In this document: positions 8,384-17,053 of the stretch, piece by piece
How the letters are laid out: every line of letters begins with the position of its first letter
How positions within the stretch are numbered: position 1 is the stretch's first letter
Source: an uncultured Eubacterium sp.
GTDB taxonomy: Bacteria > Bacillota > Clostridia > Lachnospirales > Lachnospiraceae
Direction of reading: 5' to 3'
Assembly (NCBI GenBank): GCA_910586225.1
Contig: CAJUIL010000005.1
Location: forward strand, 1 to 64,000
DNA length: 64,000 nucleotides
Translations under genes and position numbers: made by a program
Notes under the pieces: generated by a model
Told to the model about the DNA's origin: nothing
Seen by the model: the letters and a program-made list of their open reading frames with translations, nothing else
Databases searched by the model: none

Positions 8384-10582
8384 ATGAAATATATTACTTA
8401 CAACGAAAAGACACGAGTGTTTAAGCTTCATACCAAAAACAGTGTGTATCAGATGCAGGTAAAGGATTTTGATACGCTGGCGCATTTGTATTATGGCACG
8501 GATATCGGGGACAGTGATGCTTCGCACCGTATTATTTATCTGGACCGTGGCTTTTCCGGCAATCCTTATGAAGCCGGGGAGGATCGTACGTTCTCTTTGG
8601 ATGTACTGCCGCAGGAATATTCCGGGTATGGAAATGGAGATTACCGGATCAATGCGATCGAGGTCACACACGAGGATGGAAGCGATGCAATCCATTTGCG
8701 CTATGAATCCCACTGCATGATGAAAGGAAAATACTCGCTGCAGGGGCTTCCGTGTATGTTTGGAAACGAGGAGGAGGCCGAAACGCTGGATCTTGTACTG
8801 TATGACCGTCTCACGAATCTGAAGGTGCATTTGCTTTATGGTGTTTTTTATGATCTGGACGTTATTACAAGGGCGGTGCGGATTGAAAATGAAGGCCAAA
8901 AGACGGTAACGATACAGCGTGCGATGTCAATGGAAATGGATTATCCGAATAAGCATATGGACATCATCCATTTTTACGGAAGACATTCGATGGAGCGTCT
9001 GACCGAGCGTCTGCCGCTTTACCACGGCGTACAGTCTGTGGAAAGCAAGCGTGGAATGTCCAGCCACCAGCATAATCCGTTTGTGATCCTCTGCGATAAG
9101 TCAACGAGCGAAAAGCATGGGGACTGCTATGGCTTTGCGCTTGCATACAGCGGCAATTTCCGCTGTGAGATTGAAGTAGATCAGATGGAACAGACGAGAC
9201 TTGTGATTGGTATTCATCCGTACCATTTTTCCTATCGTCTGGATACTGGGGATGTGTTTGAAACACCGGAAGTTATTATGGCTTATTCCGCGAAAGGCTT
9301 GTCGGGGCTGTCGCATATTTACCATGATGCTTACCGTTCCAATCTGATTCGCAGCAAATATGTGACTGCGCCGAGGCCAATCCTTGTGAATAACTGGGAA
9401 GCAACGTATTTTGACTTTAATGAAGAAAAGCTTTTTAATATTGCGAAAAATGCCAAAGAGATCGGACTGGATATGTTCGTTTTGGACGACGGCTGGTTTG
9501 GAAAGCGCGATACCGATTATTCCGGGCTGGGCGACTGGGTTGTCAATGAATCCAAGATCAAAGGCGGGCTGCCGCAGCTTGTAGAGCGTATCAAAGGGCT
9601 TGGCATGAAGTTTGGGCTTTGGATCGAGCCGGAGATGGTATCAGAGGATAGTGATCTGTACCGGAACCATCCGGACTGGATCCTGCGGATACCGCAGCGT
9701 CATATGACAAGAAGCCGCCATCAGCTGAATCTGGACATTACGCGCAGGGAAGTCCGGGATTATGTCATGGAGCAGATTTTTAATGTGCTGGACAGCTGCC
9801 AGGTGGATTATGTCAAATGGGATATGAACCGCAGCGTAGCAAACGTTTATTCTTCCGCTCTTCCAGGCGAGCGGCAGGGAGAGGTATTTCATCGGTATAT
9901 GCTCGGCGTTTACGAGATGATGGAGCGTCTTGTGACCCGTTATCCAGACCTGCTGTTTGAAAATTGCGCAGGCGGCGGCGGGAGATTTGACGCTGGAATG
10001 CTTTATTATTCTCCGCAGATCTGGTGCAGCGACAATACGGATGCGATCGACCGCTTAAAGATCCAATATGGGACATCCTTTGGCTATCCGGTCAGCGCAA
10101 TGGGGGCTCATGTGAGCGTTTGCCCAAACCACCAGACCGGGCGTACAACGCCGTTTGCGACAAGAGCGGTAGTCGCAAGTGCGGGAACGTTTGGCTATGA
10201 GCTGGATCTGGAGCATCTTTCACCGGAGGAAAAGAAGCTGGCGAAAGAGCAGATTTTGGAATATAAAAAGATGGAACATCTCGTACAGACCGGAGATTAC
10301 TATCGGCTGACCGACCCGTTCCACAATGAGGACTATGTACTCTGGCAGTTCGTATCAAAGGATAAAAAAGAAACGATCGTCAATGGTGTGCAGCTGCGGA
10401 ATGAGCCGAATCCACATATCCACCTAATCTATCCAGAAGGACTGCTTCCGACAGAGCGATATAAGGATACCGCTACGGGAGCAGTATATACCGGAGCAGC
10501 GCTGATGCACGCAGGCATTCCGCTTCCGGTCGGCGTGGGAGATTACCAGCCAATCAAATTCCATTTTGTTATGGTTTCGTAA
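8384..10582 (+). CDS. alpha-galactosidase, GH36 family
   Basis: The 732-residue protein is full length for bacterial GH36 alpha-galactosidases (RafA/AgaA type), which release galactose from melibiose, raffinose and stachyose. An N-terminal beta-sandwich (about 1-330) is followed by the TIM barrel with WEATYFDFNEEKL and VLDDGWFGKR. The nucleophile motif DYVKWDMNRS places the catalytic Asp at residue 480, and CSDNTDAIDR places the acid/base Asp at residue 550, about 70 residues later as in the family. There is no signal peptide, so it acts in the cytoplasm on imported sugar. No transporter is adjacent, so uptake must depend on genes elsewhere. GAGGGGG precedes the ATG. Confidence 0.95.
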   Translation: MKYITYNEKTRVFKLHTKNSVYQMQVKDFDTLAHLYYGTDIGDSDASHRIIYLDRGFSGNPYEAGEDRTFSLDVLPQEYSGYGNGDYRINAIEVTHEDGSDAIHLRYESHCMMKGKYSLQGLPCMFGNEEEAETLDLVLYDRLTNLKVHLLYGVFYDLDVITRAVRIENEGQKTVTIQRAMSMEMDYPNKHMDIIHFYGRHSMERLTERLPLYHGVQSVESKRGMSSHQHNPFVILCDKSTSEKHGDCYGFALAYSGNFRCEIEVDQMEQTRLVIGIHPYHFSYRLDTGDVFETPEVIMAYSAKGLSGLSHIYHDAYRSNLIRSKYVTAPRPILVNNWEATYFDFNEEKLFNIAKNAKEIGLDMFVLDDGWFGKRDTDYSGLGDWVVNESKIKGGLPQLVERIKGLGMKFGLWIEPEMVSEDSDLYRNHPDWILRIPQRHMTRSRHQLNLDITRREVRDYVMEQIFNVLDSCQVDYVKWDMNRSVANVYSSALPGERQGEVFHRYMLGVYEMMERLVTRYPDLLFENCAGGGGRFDAGMLYYSPQIWCSDNTDAIDRLKIQYGTSFGYPVSAMGAHVSVCPNHQTGRTTPFATRAVVASAGTFGYELDLEHLSPEEKKLAKEQILEYKKMEHLVQTGDYYRLTDPFHNEDYVLWQFVSKDKKETIVNGVQLRNEPNPHIHLIYPEGLLPTERYKDTATGAVYTGAALMHAGIPLPVGVGDYQPIKFHFVMVS

Positions 10583-10628
10583 TAAATGGATCATAGATAT
10601 AGGCATAAGCAAATTTAAGATGACTACT

Positions 10629-10675
10629 GGCGCAAAATTTCGGATGGATATATCACCGGGATTTTGCGCCTTTTG
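10629..10675 (+). terminator. terminator after alpha-galactosidase gene
   Basis: GGCGCAAAAT (10629-10638) pairs perfectly with ATTTTGCGCC (10661-10670), followed by TTTTGCTTGTTG. The loop is long (22 bases), so efficiency is uncertain. Confidence 0.65.
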
Positions 10676-10679
10676 CTTG

Positions 10680-10709
10680 TTGCCAGAGTCCGCAGGTATG
10701 TGCTATAAT
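10680..10709 (+). promoter_or_regulatory. promoter ahead of MoxR remnant and hflX
   Basis: TTGCCA (10680-10685) and TATAAT (10704-10709) are separated by 18 bases, with an extended -10 TG at 10701-10702. It directly follows the upstream terminator and would transcribe the MoxR remnant and hflX. Confidence 0.55.
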
Positions 10710-10767
10710 CTGCAACAGGATGTATTGGTATTTGTAAATAACGTGGGTGTAACAGGGCTTAATTATT

Positions 10768-11373
10768 TTGATCAAAAGATGTATGGGTATGGAGGAACGC
10801 CAGGTCACGATAGACGGGGAAACGCGGGCGGTAGGTGATCCGTTTTTTGTTATTGCGACACAAAATCCAGTGAAAACAGCAGGGACGTTTCCACTGTCGG
10901 AGGCGCAGCTGGATCGATTTTTAATGCAGATTTTTATGGGACTTCCAGATGATCAGGAGGAGCTTTGCATTTTGGAGCGGTTTATCCGTCAAAGCCCTCT
11001 GGAGGAGGTACAGCCAGTATTAAGCCTTAAGGAGCTGCGCGGCCTGCAGAAAAGCTGTAAGGACGTGTATGTGCATACTTCCCTGATGGAATATATCGTG
11101 GCGCTTGTGCAGGCGACGCGCGAGGGCGCGGAGGTATTGATGGGTGTGACGGTTACCAGTTTGGAAATGCGCAGATCTATTTCGCGCATCAGGACGAATG
11201 GGCGGTATATTCCAGCCGGGAATCTGGAGCATAGCTGCCAGGAGGCATTAGATCAGATCAAACAAAAACGATATGACGGGCAGCTTTTCAAGGATGGGAT
11301 GCGCAAGGTGCTAAAATACGGCGTTGCCTGCTGCAGAAAACGATGCCGGATCATGCTCGAAAAAGAAAAATAA
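10768..11373 (+). pseudogene. MoxR-type AAA ATPase remnant (N-terminal half missing)
   Basis: Homology to MoxR ATPases starts abruptly near 10789 with MEERQVTIDG and continues through PFFVIATQNPVKTAGTFPL and SEAQLDRFLMQIFMGLPDD (sensor 1 region) to a recognisable lid (VHTSLMEYIVALVQATREG). The first roughly 110 residues, including Walker A and Walker B, are absent and are not found in any frame of the preceding 200 bases. The normally conserved segment GxSPRASLALL is replaced by GVTVTSLEMRRSI, which suggests further decay. MoxR proteins help assemble or activate enzyme complexes, normally with DUF58 and transglutaminase partners; neither is present here. Without the P-loop it cannot be a working ATPase. 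It ends inside the upstream extension of the hflX frame, 33 bases before the hflX start. Confidence 0.75.
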
Positions 11374-11405
11374 AGCAAGCGCAAAGCGGAGGTAGCTATA
11401 TTATT

Positions 11406-12704
11406 ATGGAAGAAATAAAAAACAAAACGCAGGACGCGCCTTACGAACGGGCGCTGCTTGCCGGGGCGGATACGGGTACGGACGAGGAGGAATTTGTCCG
11501 CTCAATGGAAGAGCTGAAAAGCCTGGCTAAGGCGTGCGAGATGGAGCCGGTCGGCGTGGTCACCCAAAAGCTGGACAGCATCAATAAGGCGCTGTATCTG
11601 GGGACCGGAAAGGTGCAGGAGCTAAAGGAAGCGGCAGGATTTCTGGAAGCGGATGTCGTCGTTTTTGACGATACGCTGACACCGTCGCAGCTGAGCAATC
11701 TGCAGCGGGAGCTGGACAAGCCGGTGCTGGACCGCACGACGCTGATACTGGATATTTTTGCTTTGCGCGCCAGGACGCGGGAAGCAAAGCTGCAGGTGGA
11801 AACGGCAAGGTTGAAATACCTGCTGCCAAGGCTGGTCGGCCTGCATCAGGCGCTGACCAGGCAGGGCGGTACGAGCGGAAGCATGAGCAGCCGAGGAGCG
11901 GGTGAGAAAAAGCTGGAGCTGGACCGCCGCAGGATTGAAAAACGCATTACCGAGCTGAACCGGGAGTTAAAGGAAGTTTCCAGAGAACGGGAGGTGCAGC
12001 GCAAAAAACGGCAGGCATCCCGGCTTCCCTTCGTCGCGCTCGTGGGTTATACCAATGCGGGAAAATCAACGATCTTAAACGCGATGCTCGAACGGTATGC
12101 CAAGGATGAGGGAAAGAAGGTGCTGGAAAAGGATATGCTGTTTGCGACGCTGGATACTGCCGTTCGCCGCATCTGCACCGGAAATAACCAGGATTTTTTG
12201 CTGTCGGATACGGTAGGATTTATCCATAAACTGCCGCACGGGCTTGTCAAAGCGTTCCATGCCACGCTGGAGGAGGTGGCGCACGCAGACCTGCTGCTGC
12301 AGATCGTAGACGCTTCAGATCCGCATCATAAAGAACAGATGCAGACGACACAGGAAATTTTAACGGAGCTGCACGCCTCGGATATCCCGATGCTCACGGT
12401 GTTTAACCAGGCAGATCGCTGCGCGCAGCCTTTGGAGTATCCAAAAAGAGCCGGAGAAAATAAGGTCATAATGTCAGCCAAGGATGAAAGATCGCTGGAC
12501 CTGCTTACTGCGATGATCCTGGAGCGTGTGTATGGAGCTTATACACTGGCGGAGTTTTTGATCCCGTATGCGAATGGGGATATCACGTCTTATTTTATGG
12601 AGCAGTCACAGGTGTTGGAAAGCGCTTTTGAAGAAAACGGTACACGGATAAAGGTGCGTTGCCATAGAGCGGATAAGAATAAATATAATCAATATTTAAT
12701 ATAG
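11406..12704 (+). CDS. hflX: GTPase HflX (ribosome-splitting heat-stress GTPase)
   Basis: The 432-residue protein has the HflX N-terminal domain (LDSINKALYLGTGKVQEL, DVVVFDDTLTPSQLSNLQ, VLDRTTLILDIFALRARTRE), a long charged helical linker, then the G domain with GYTNAGKST (near residue 212), DTVGFIHKLP and NQAD. HflX binds the 50S subunit and splits stalled or idle 70S ribosomes. The frame is open back to 11343, but ATG 11406 lies behind CGGAGG at 11387-11392 and fits the family. It follows a decayed MoxR gene under the same putative promoter. Identification is secure. Confidence 0.95.
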   Translation: MEEIKNKTQDAPYERALLAGADTGTDEEEFVRSMEELKSLAKACEMEPVGVVTQKLDSINKALYLGTGKVQELKEAAGFLEADVVVFDDTLTPSQLSNLQRELDKPVLDRTTLILDIFALRARTREAKLQVETARLKYLLPRLVGLHQALTRQGGTSGSMSSRGAGEKKLELDRRRIEKRITELNRELKEVSREREVQRKKRQASRLPFVALVGYTNAGKSTILNAMLERYAKDEGKKVLEKDMLFATLDTAVRRICTGNNQDFLLSDTVGFIHKLPHGLVKAFHATLEEVAHADLLLQIVDASDPHHKEQMQTTQEILTELHASDIPMLTVFNQADRCAQPLEYPKRAGENKVIMSAKDERSLDLLTAMILERVYGAYTLAEFLIPYANGDITSYFMEQSQVLESAFEENGTRIKVRCHRADKNKYNQYLI

Positions 12705-12828
12705 AATGATGCCTTGGGAGGAATTAATTTAATTGAAATATAAATTAATTTGAGAATAAAGCATTAAATCGGCTCTGTCTGAGCGGTAATTGTACAGAAA
12801 GAGAAAAGAGAAAGGAAAGGAGACAGAT

Positions 12829-13367
12829 ATGCTGGAGCTGATGCAGTACCGTGATTTTGACCAGGTATTTATGATCATGGAGCAAAGCTTTCCATGTGAT
12901 GAATACCGGACGTATGAGGAGCAAAAAAGCTGCTGCAAAAACCTTATTACCGTATTTATGTATCTCGTACAGAGCAATGCCAGGGGCCTCAGAGCCGCAG
13001 GATACTAGCGTTTTTGGCGATATGGGAGCTTTCGGGCTTTACGTTTATCGAGCATCTTGCGTCTGATCCTGCCGTACGAGGACAGGGACTTGGCGCCGCG
13101 GTCCTAAAGGAAGCCGCGCAGCTGTTTCCAGGCAGGAGGTGTCTGGAGGTAGAGCTGCCGGAAACGGAGCTTGCAAAACGAAGGATCGCGTTTTATGAAC
13201 GGAACGGATTTTTCCTGAATGCCTATCCGTATGTACAGCCAGCTATTTCCAAGGGCAGGCAGGAGATACCGCTGCTTATCATGACTTCCGGGGGAGGTAT
13301 TGCAAAAGGGCAGTTCGCGCAGATACGGACGGCGCTTTACCAGGAGGTTTACGGACAGCGGTGTTAA
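12829..13367 (+). pseudogene. GNAT family N-acetyltransferase, frameshifted
   Basis: The gene starts at ATG 12829 behind AAAGGAAAGGAG and reads MLELMQYRDFDQVFMIMEQSF, a normal GNAT N-terminus, but the frame runs into TAG at 13006-13008. From the A6 run at 12923-12928 the minus-one frame continues the protein: KLLQKPYYRIYVSRTEQ, then LAIWELSGFTFIEHLASD, the acetyl-CoA loop VRGQGLGAAVL and the C-terminal FYERNGFF, ending at 13367. One lost A in a former A7 run restores a single reading frame of about 180 residues. It may be a genuine lesion, an assembly error or slippage at the A run. The substrate is unknown. An AT-rich 10-base inverted repeat (12722-12731 with 12741-12750) lies upstream. Confidence 0.75.
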
Positions 13368-13376
13368 GATACATAT

Positions 13377-13404
13377 TTGCAACAAGCCTGTAATATGTTA
13401 GAAT
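13377..13404 (+). promoter_or_regulatory. candidate promoter of surface-glycan operon
   Basis: TTGCAA (13377-13382) and TAGAAT (13399-13404) are 16 bases apart. The following leader holds a small perfect hairpin (TTACGC 13436-13441, GCGTAA 13445-13450) and a direct repeat AACAAGCCT at 13381 and 13407. Confidence 0.5.
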
Positions 13405-13495
13405 GGAACAAGCCTCTGCGTATCGGGAGGATCCGTTACGCTGGGCGTAAGGAAGCATAAACGAGATCATGGTGAAAAGACAGGGAGTGACAAGG

Positions 13496-15148
13496 ATGAA
13501 ACACAAAAAAATAAATCCATATTATATAAAGTTAAAGCGGGTTGGGGATGCCGTGCTCTCAGGAGCGGCCTTGTGTCTGCTCTCCCCGCTCCTTCTGGGT
13601 ATCAGCATAGCGATCAAGCTGGATTCCAAAGGCCCGGTTATTTTTCGCCAGACCCGCGTCGGGATCCACAAAAGCCATTTTGAAATTTATAAATTCCGTA
13701 CGATGTATGCGGATACGCCAAAGGATATGCCGACGCATCTGTTAAAGGATCCGGACGCGATGGTTACAAGGCTTGGGAAGCTTTTGCGTAAATACAGCCT
13801 GGATGAGCTGCCGCAGCTTGTCAATATCTTGCGCGGCGATATGAGCATCGTAGGCCCAAGGCCGGCGCTTTGGAACCAGTATGACCTTGTGGCAGAGCGC
13901 GACCAGTATGGCGCCAACGATGTATTGCCTGGACTGACCGGATGGGCGCAGATCAACGGTCGGGATGAGCTGGAAATCCCGGTCAAGGCGAGATTGGACG
14001 GGGAATATGTCAGAAAATTTGGCTTGTGGATGGATATCCGCTGCGTTCTTGGGACGGTCACGGCAGTCGCAGGGCATAAGGGCGTTGTGGAAGGCGGCAC
14101 GGGAAGGATGAAGGAAGCGCGTTCCTCACGCAGGGGCGGCAAAAGCAGAAAAAATAAGGGTACAGAAAACGAGGCGCCTGCAAAAGGGATAATCTCTGGC
14201 TCGGCAGCGGCGCGGGATATTTACGAGGCTTGCAGGGACGGCCTGCCTGACAGACCGATAAAAGTGCTGGTCACAGGCGCCGGGAGTTATATCGGTACCG
14301 CGGTCCGGGACTGGCATTTGTCGTTTGGCGGGCATTATGAGGTGACGGAGCTGAGCCTGCATGGAGAACAATGGAAGACGCATGATTTTTCGGTTTATGA
14401 TACGGTTTTTCATGTGGCTGGGATTGCCCATGCGGATACAGGCGGCGTATCAAATGAACAAAAGCAGCTATACTATAAAATAAACCGCGACCTTGCGGTT
14501 GAAACGGCAAAAATAGCAAGGGCCGCCGGTGTGCGGCAGTTTATTTATATGAGCAGTATGATCGTATACGGCGAGAGCGCAAGGCCGTTTACCGGACGGC
14601 GGAGGATCACGTCAGCGGCGGCGCCGCGTCCGGCTAATTTTTATGGCAACAGTAAATGGCAGGGCGAGCGCGGTGTGCGGCGGCTTGAGACGCCTTTCTT
14701 TCGCGTATGCGTGCTGCGTCCGCCGATGATCTACGGGGCAGGCAGCAAGGGGAATTATCCGGCGCTTGCCAGGATCGCGGCAGCAGCTCCGGTATTTCCG
14801 GCTGTGCGCAATGAGCGGTCAGTGCTGCATATCGACCATTTATGCGAATTTGTGCGTCTTATGATAGAAAATGAAGAATCCGGCGTGTTTTTTCCGCAGG
14901 ATGGCGTTTATGCGGATACCGCAGAGCTTGTCCGCCTGATCGCCAAAGCGCATGGAAAAAATATCCGGCTTTCCAGGGCGCTTGTACCATGCGTGCGCCT
15001 GGCGTCCGCGCTGCCGGGGCGTATCGGCAGGCTGACGGATAAGGCATTCGGCAGTTTCAGCTATGCGATGGAGATGAGCCATTATGCAAAAGGAGATTAC
15101 CGGGTGCATGATCTGGAGCAAAGCATCCAGGCGACGGAGCGCCAGTAA
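13496..15148 (+). CDS. fusion of undecaprenyl-phosphate sugar-1-phosphate transferase and SDR sugar epimerase
   Basis: A 550-residue two-domain protein. Residues about 1-195 are a PglC-type bacterial sugar transferase: one membrane helix (VLSGAALCLLSPLLLGISIA), FRQTRVGIHKSHFEIYKFRT, LRKYSLDELPQLVNILRGD and VGPRPAL, which put a sugar-1-phosphate on undecaprenyl phosphate. After a basic, low-complexity linker (RSSRRGGKSRKNKG) comes an extended SDR domain with the NAD-binding VLVTGAGSYIG and the active-site pair in FYGNSKWQGER. Such SDRs make or modify the NDP-sugar used by the transferase. ATG 13496 has AGGGAG 8 bases upstream; ATG 13469 is in frame but has a poorer site. It is the first gene of the glycan operon, 14 bases before the next. 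Confidence 0.88.
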   Translation: MKHKKINPYYIKLKRVGDAVLSGAALCLLSPLLLGISIAIKLDSKGPVIFRQTRVGIHKSHFEIYKFRTMYADTPKDMPTHLLKDPDAMVTRLGKLLRKYSLDELPQLVNILRGDMSIVGPRPALWNQYDLVAERDQYGANDVLPGLTGWAQINGRDELEIPVKARLDGEYVRKFGLWMDIRCVLGTVTAVAGHKGVVEGGTGRMKEARSSRRGGKSRKNKGTENEAPAKGIISGSAAARDIYEACRDGLPDRPIKVLVTGAGSYIGTAVRDWHLSFGGHYEVTELSLHGEQWKTHDFSVYDTVFHVAGIAHADTGGVSNEQKQLYYKINRDLAVETAKIARAAGVRQFIYMSSMIVYGESARPFTGRRRITSAAAPRPANFYGNSKWQGERGVRRLETPFFRVCVLRPPMIYGAGSKGNYPALARIAAAAPVFPAVRNERSVLHIDHLCEFVRLMIENEESGVFFPQDGVYADTAELVRLIAKAHGKNIRLSRALVPCVRLASALPGRIGRLTDKAFGSFSYAMEMSHYAKGDYRVHDLEQSIQATERQ

Positions 15149-15162
15149 CCGAGGAGGAACAA

Positions 15163-17040
15163 ATGAAAAACATGGAATTGTGGATACGCAGGTTTTTTCT
15201 TGTGTGTTATGATATATGCGCCGTAGTCCTGACCTGTCTGCTGGCGCTGCTGGCGAGGTTTGACTTTCATCTTGACTGGGTGCCTCCGCATTATCTGAAT
15301 ATGTGTGTGCAGATCATGTGGATCGCTTCTTTTATTACGATTATCAGCTTTACGGTATTCCGGCTGTATTCCAGTCTTTGGTCATACGCTGGGTCTACAG
15401 AGCTGATGTATATCTGCTGTGCCTGCTTTGCGGATGATGTTATACTCACAGTCTATGTCCATGTGCTGCACGGAAGCGCAACGTATCCGATGCCGCGGAG
15501 CTTTTATGTGTTTTACGGCTTGTTTCTGATGCTGTTTACGATTTTTGGGCGATATTTTTACCGTACGCTGCGGATGCTGCGGGCAAAGATGACCGGGCAG
15601 AAAACAGACTGGAAAAACGTACTGATCGTCGGTGCCGGGAGCGCCGCCAACCTGCTCATAAAGGAGATTGTGGACAGTAAATATATCAATTTGAACATCG
15701 TTGGCGCGGTAGACGATGATATAATGAAAAAGGGCAGTTATATTCACGGCATCAAGGTATACGGTGACCGCCATATGATCCCGGAGCTGGTGGATATCCT
15801 TCATGTCAATGAGATCATGATCGCCATCCCGTCAGCTTCGCCAAGAAAAATGAAGGAGCTGGTGGAAATCTGCAAGGAAACCGGGTGCGAGCTAAAGCGC
15901 CTGCCAGGGATGTACCAGCTGGTCAACGGAGATGTGAGCGTAACTAAACTAAAGGATGTGGATGTTAACGACCTGCTTGGGCGTGACCCGGTGCAGGTTG
16001 ATCTGGATTCGATCATGGGCTATGTATCGGGACAGGTCGTGATGGTAACGGGAGGAGGCGGGTCGATCGGGAGCGAGCTGTGCCGCCAGATCGCTTCCCA
16101 TAATCCGAAGCAGCTTATTATTGTGGACATTTATGAAAATTCAGCGTATGATATCCAGCAGGAGCTGCAGCGCCGCTTTCCGCAGCTGGATTTGGTGACT
16201 TTGATCGCTTCGGTCCGCAATACAAAGCGGATCGATGATATTTTTGCGCTGTACCGTCCAAGAATTGTCTACCACGCGGCGGCGCATAAGCACGTGCCGC
16301 TGATGGAGGACAGCCCGAATGAAGCGGTCAAAAACAACGTGCTCGGAACATGGAAAGTCGTGCAGGCAGCGGATAAATACAACTGCCGCAGATTTGTAAT
16401 GATCTCTACCGATAAGGCCGTTAATCCGACCAATATTATGGGCGCGACCAAGCGTATTTGTGAAATGATCATCCAGACTTATAATAACCGTTCCCGTACG
16501 GAATATGTGGCAGTCCGCTTTGGAAATGTCATAGGCAGCAACGGCAGCGTGATACCGCTGTTTAAAAAGCAGATTGAAGCGGGCGGTCCGGTTACGGTAA
16601 CGCATCCGGACATTATCCGTTATTTTATGACGATTCCGGAGGCAGTGTCGCTTGTGCTGCAGGCAGGCGCATATGCGAAGGGCGGGGAAATCTTTATCTT
16701 AGATATGGGCGAGCCAGTCCGCATTCTGGATCTGGCGAAAAACCTCATCCTGCTGTCTGGTCACAAGCCGGGGGAAGATATCCATATTACGTTTTCCGGG
16801 CTGCGACCGGGCGAAAAGCTGTATGAAGAGATGCTTATGGAAGAAGAGGGGATGCAGGAGACAGCGAATAAGCTGATCCATATCGGTAAGCCGATCCAGT
16901 TTGATGAGGAGGAATTTTTGCAGCGGCTGGAAGAGCTAAAGAGCTATGTGGTAGAAGAACCGGAAGATATCCGTTCGTTTGTGCAGCGTATCGTGCCGAC
17001 CTATTCCATACAGGACGGGGAAGCGCGTACCGACGGCTGA
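15163..17040 (+). CDS. membrane NDP-sugar 4,6-dehydratase (CapD/PglF/FlaA1 type)
   Basis: The 625-residue protein has four N-terminal membrane helices (about 8-135), a nucleotide-binding-fold domain (VLIVGAGSAANLLIKEIV) and a C-terminal SDR domain with VTGGGGSIGSELCRQI and FVMISTDKAVNPTNIMGATKR. In this subfamily Met takes the place of the usual catalytic Tyr (IMGATK), as in PglF and WbpM, which 4,6-dehydrate UDP-GlcNAc in the route to bacillosamine or QuiNAc. The substrate here is inferred. AGGAGG precedes ATG 15163. It lies between the initiating transferase and an ABC flippase, which together resemble the early steps of lipid-linked glycan assembly. Confidence 0.93.
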   Translation: MKNMELWIRRFFLVCYDICAVVLTCLLALLARFDFHLDWVPPHYLNMCVQIMWIASFITIISFTVFRLYSSLWSYAGSTELMYICCACFADDVILTVYVHVLHGSATYPMPRSFYVFYGLFLMLFTIFGRYFYRTLRMLRAKMTGQKTDWKNVLIVGAGSAANLLIKEIVDSKYINLNIVGAVDDDIMKKGSYIHGIKVYGDRHMIPELVDILHVNEIMIAIPSASPRKMKELVEICKETGCELKRLPGMYQLVNGDVSVTKLKDVDVNDLLGRDPVQVDLDSIMGYVSGQVVMVTGGGGSIGSELCRQIASHNPKQLIIVDIYENSAYDIQQELQRRFPQLDLVTLIASVRNTKRIDDIFALYRPRIVYHAAAHKHVPLMEDSPNEAVKNNVLGTWKVVQAADKYNCRRFVMISTDKAVNPTNIMGATKRICEMIIQTYNNRSRTEYVAVRFGNVIGSNGSVIPLFKKQIEAGGPVTVTHPDIIRYFMTIPEAVSLVLQAGAYAKGGEIFILDMGEPVRILDLAKNLILLSGHKPGEDIHITFSGLRPGEKLYEEMLMEEEGMQETANKLIHIGKPIQFDEEEFLQRLEELKSYVVEEPEDIRSFVQRIVPTYSIQDGEARTDG

Positions 17041-17053
17041 CAGGAGGAAGCAA

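Noticed and set aside
13469..13495. Earlier ATG for the transferase-SDR fusion
   Set aside because: ATG 13496 has a properly spaced AGGGAG and matches the family N-terminus; the 9-codon extension has no good site.
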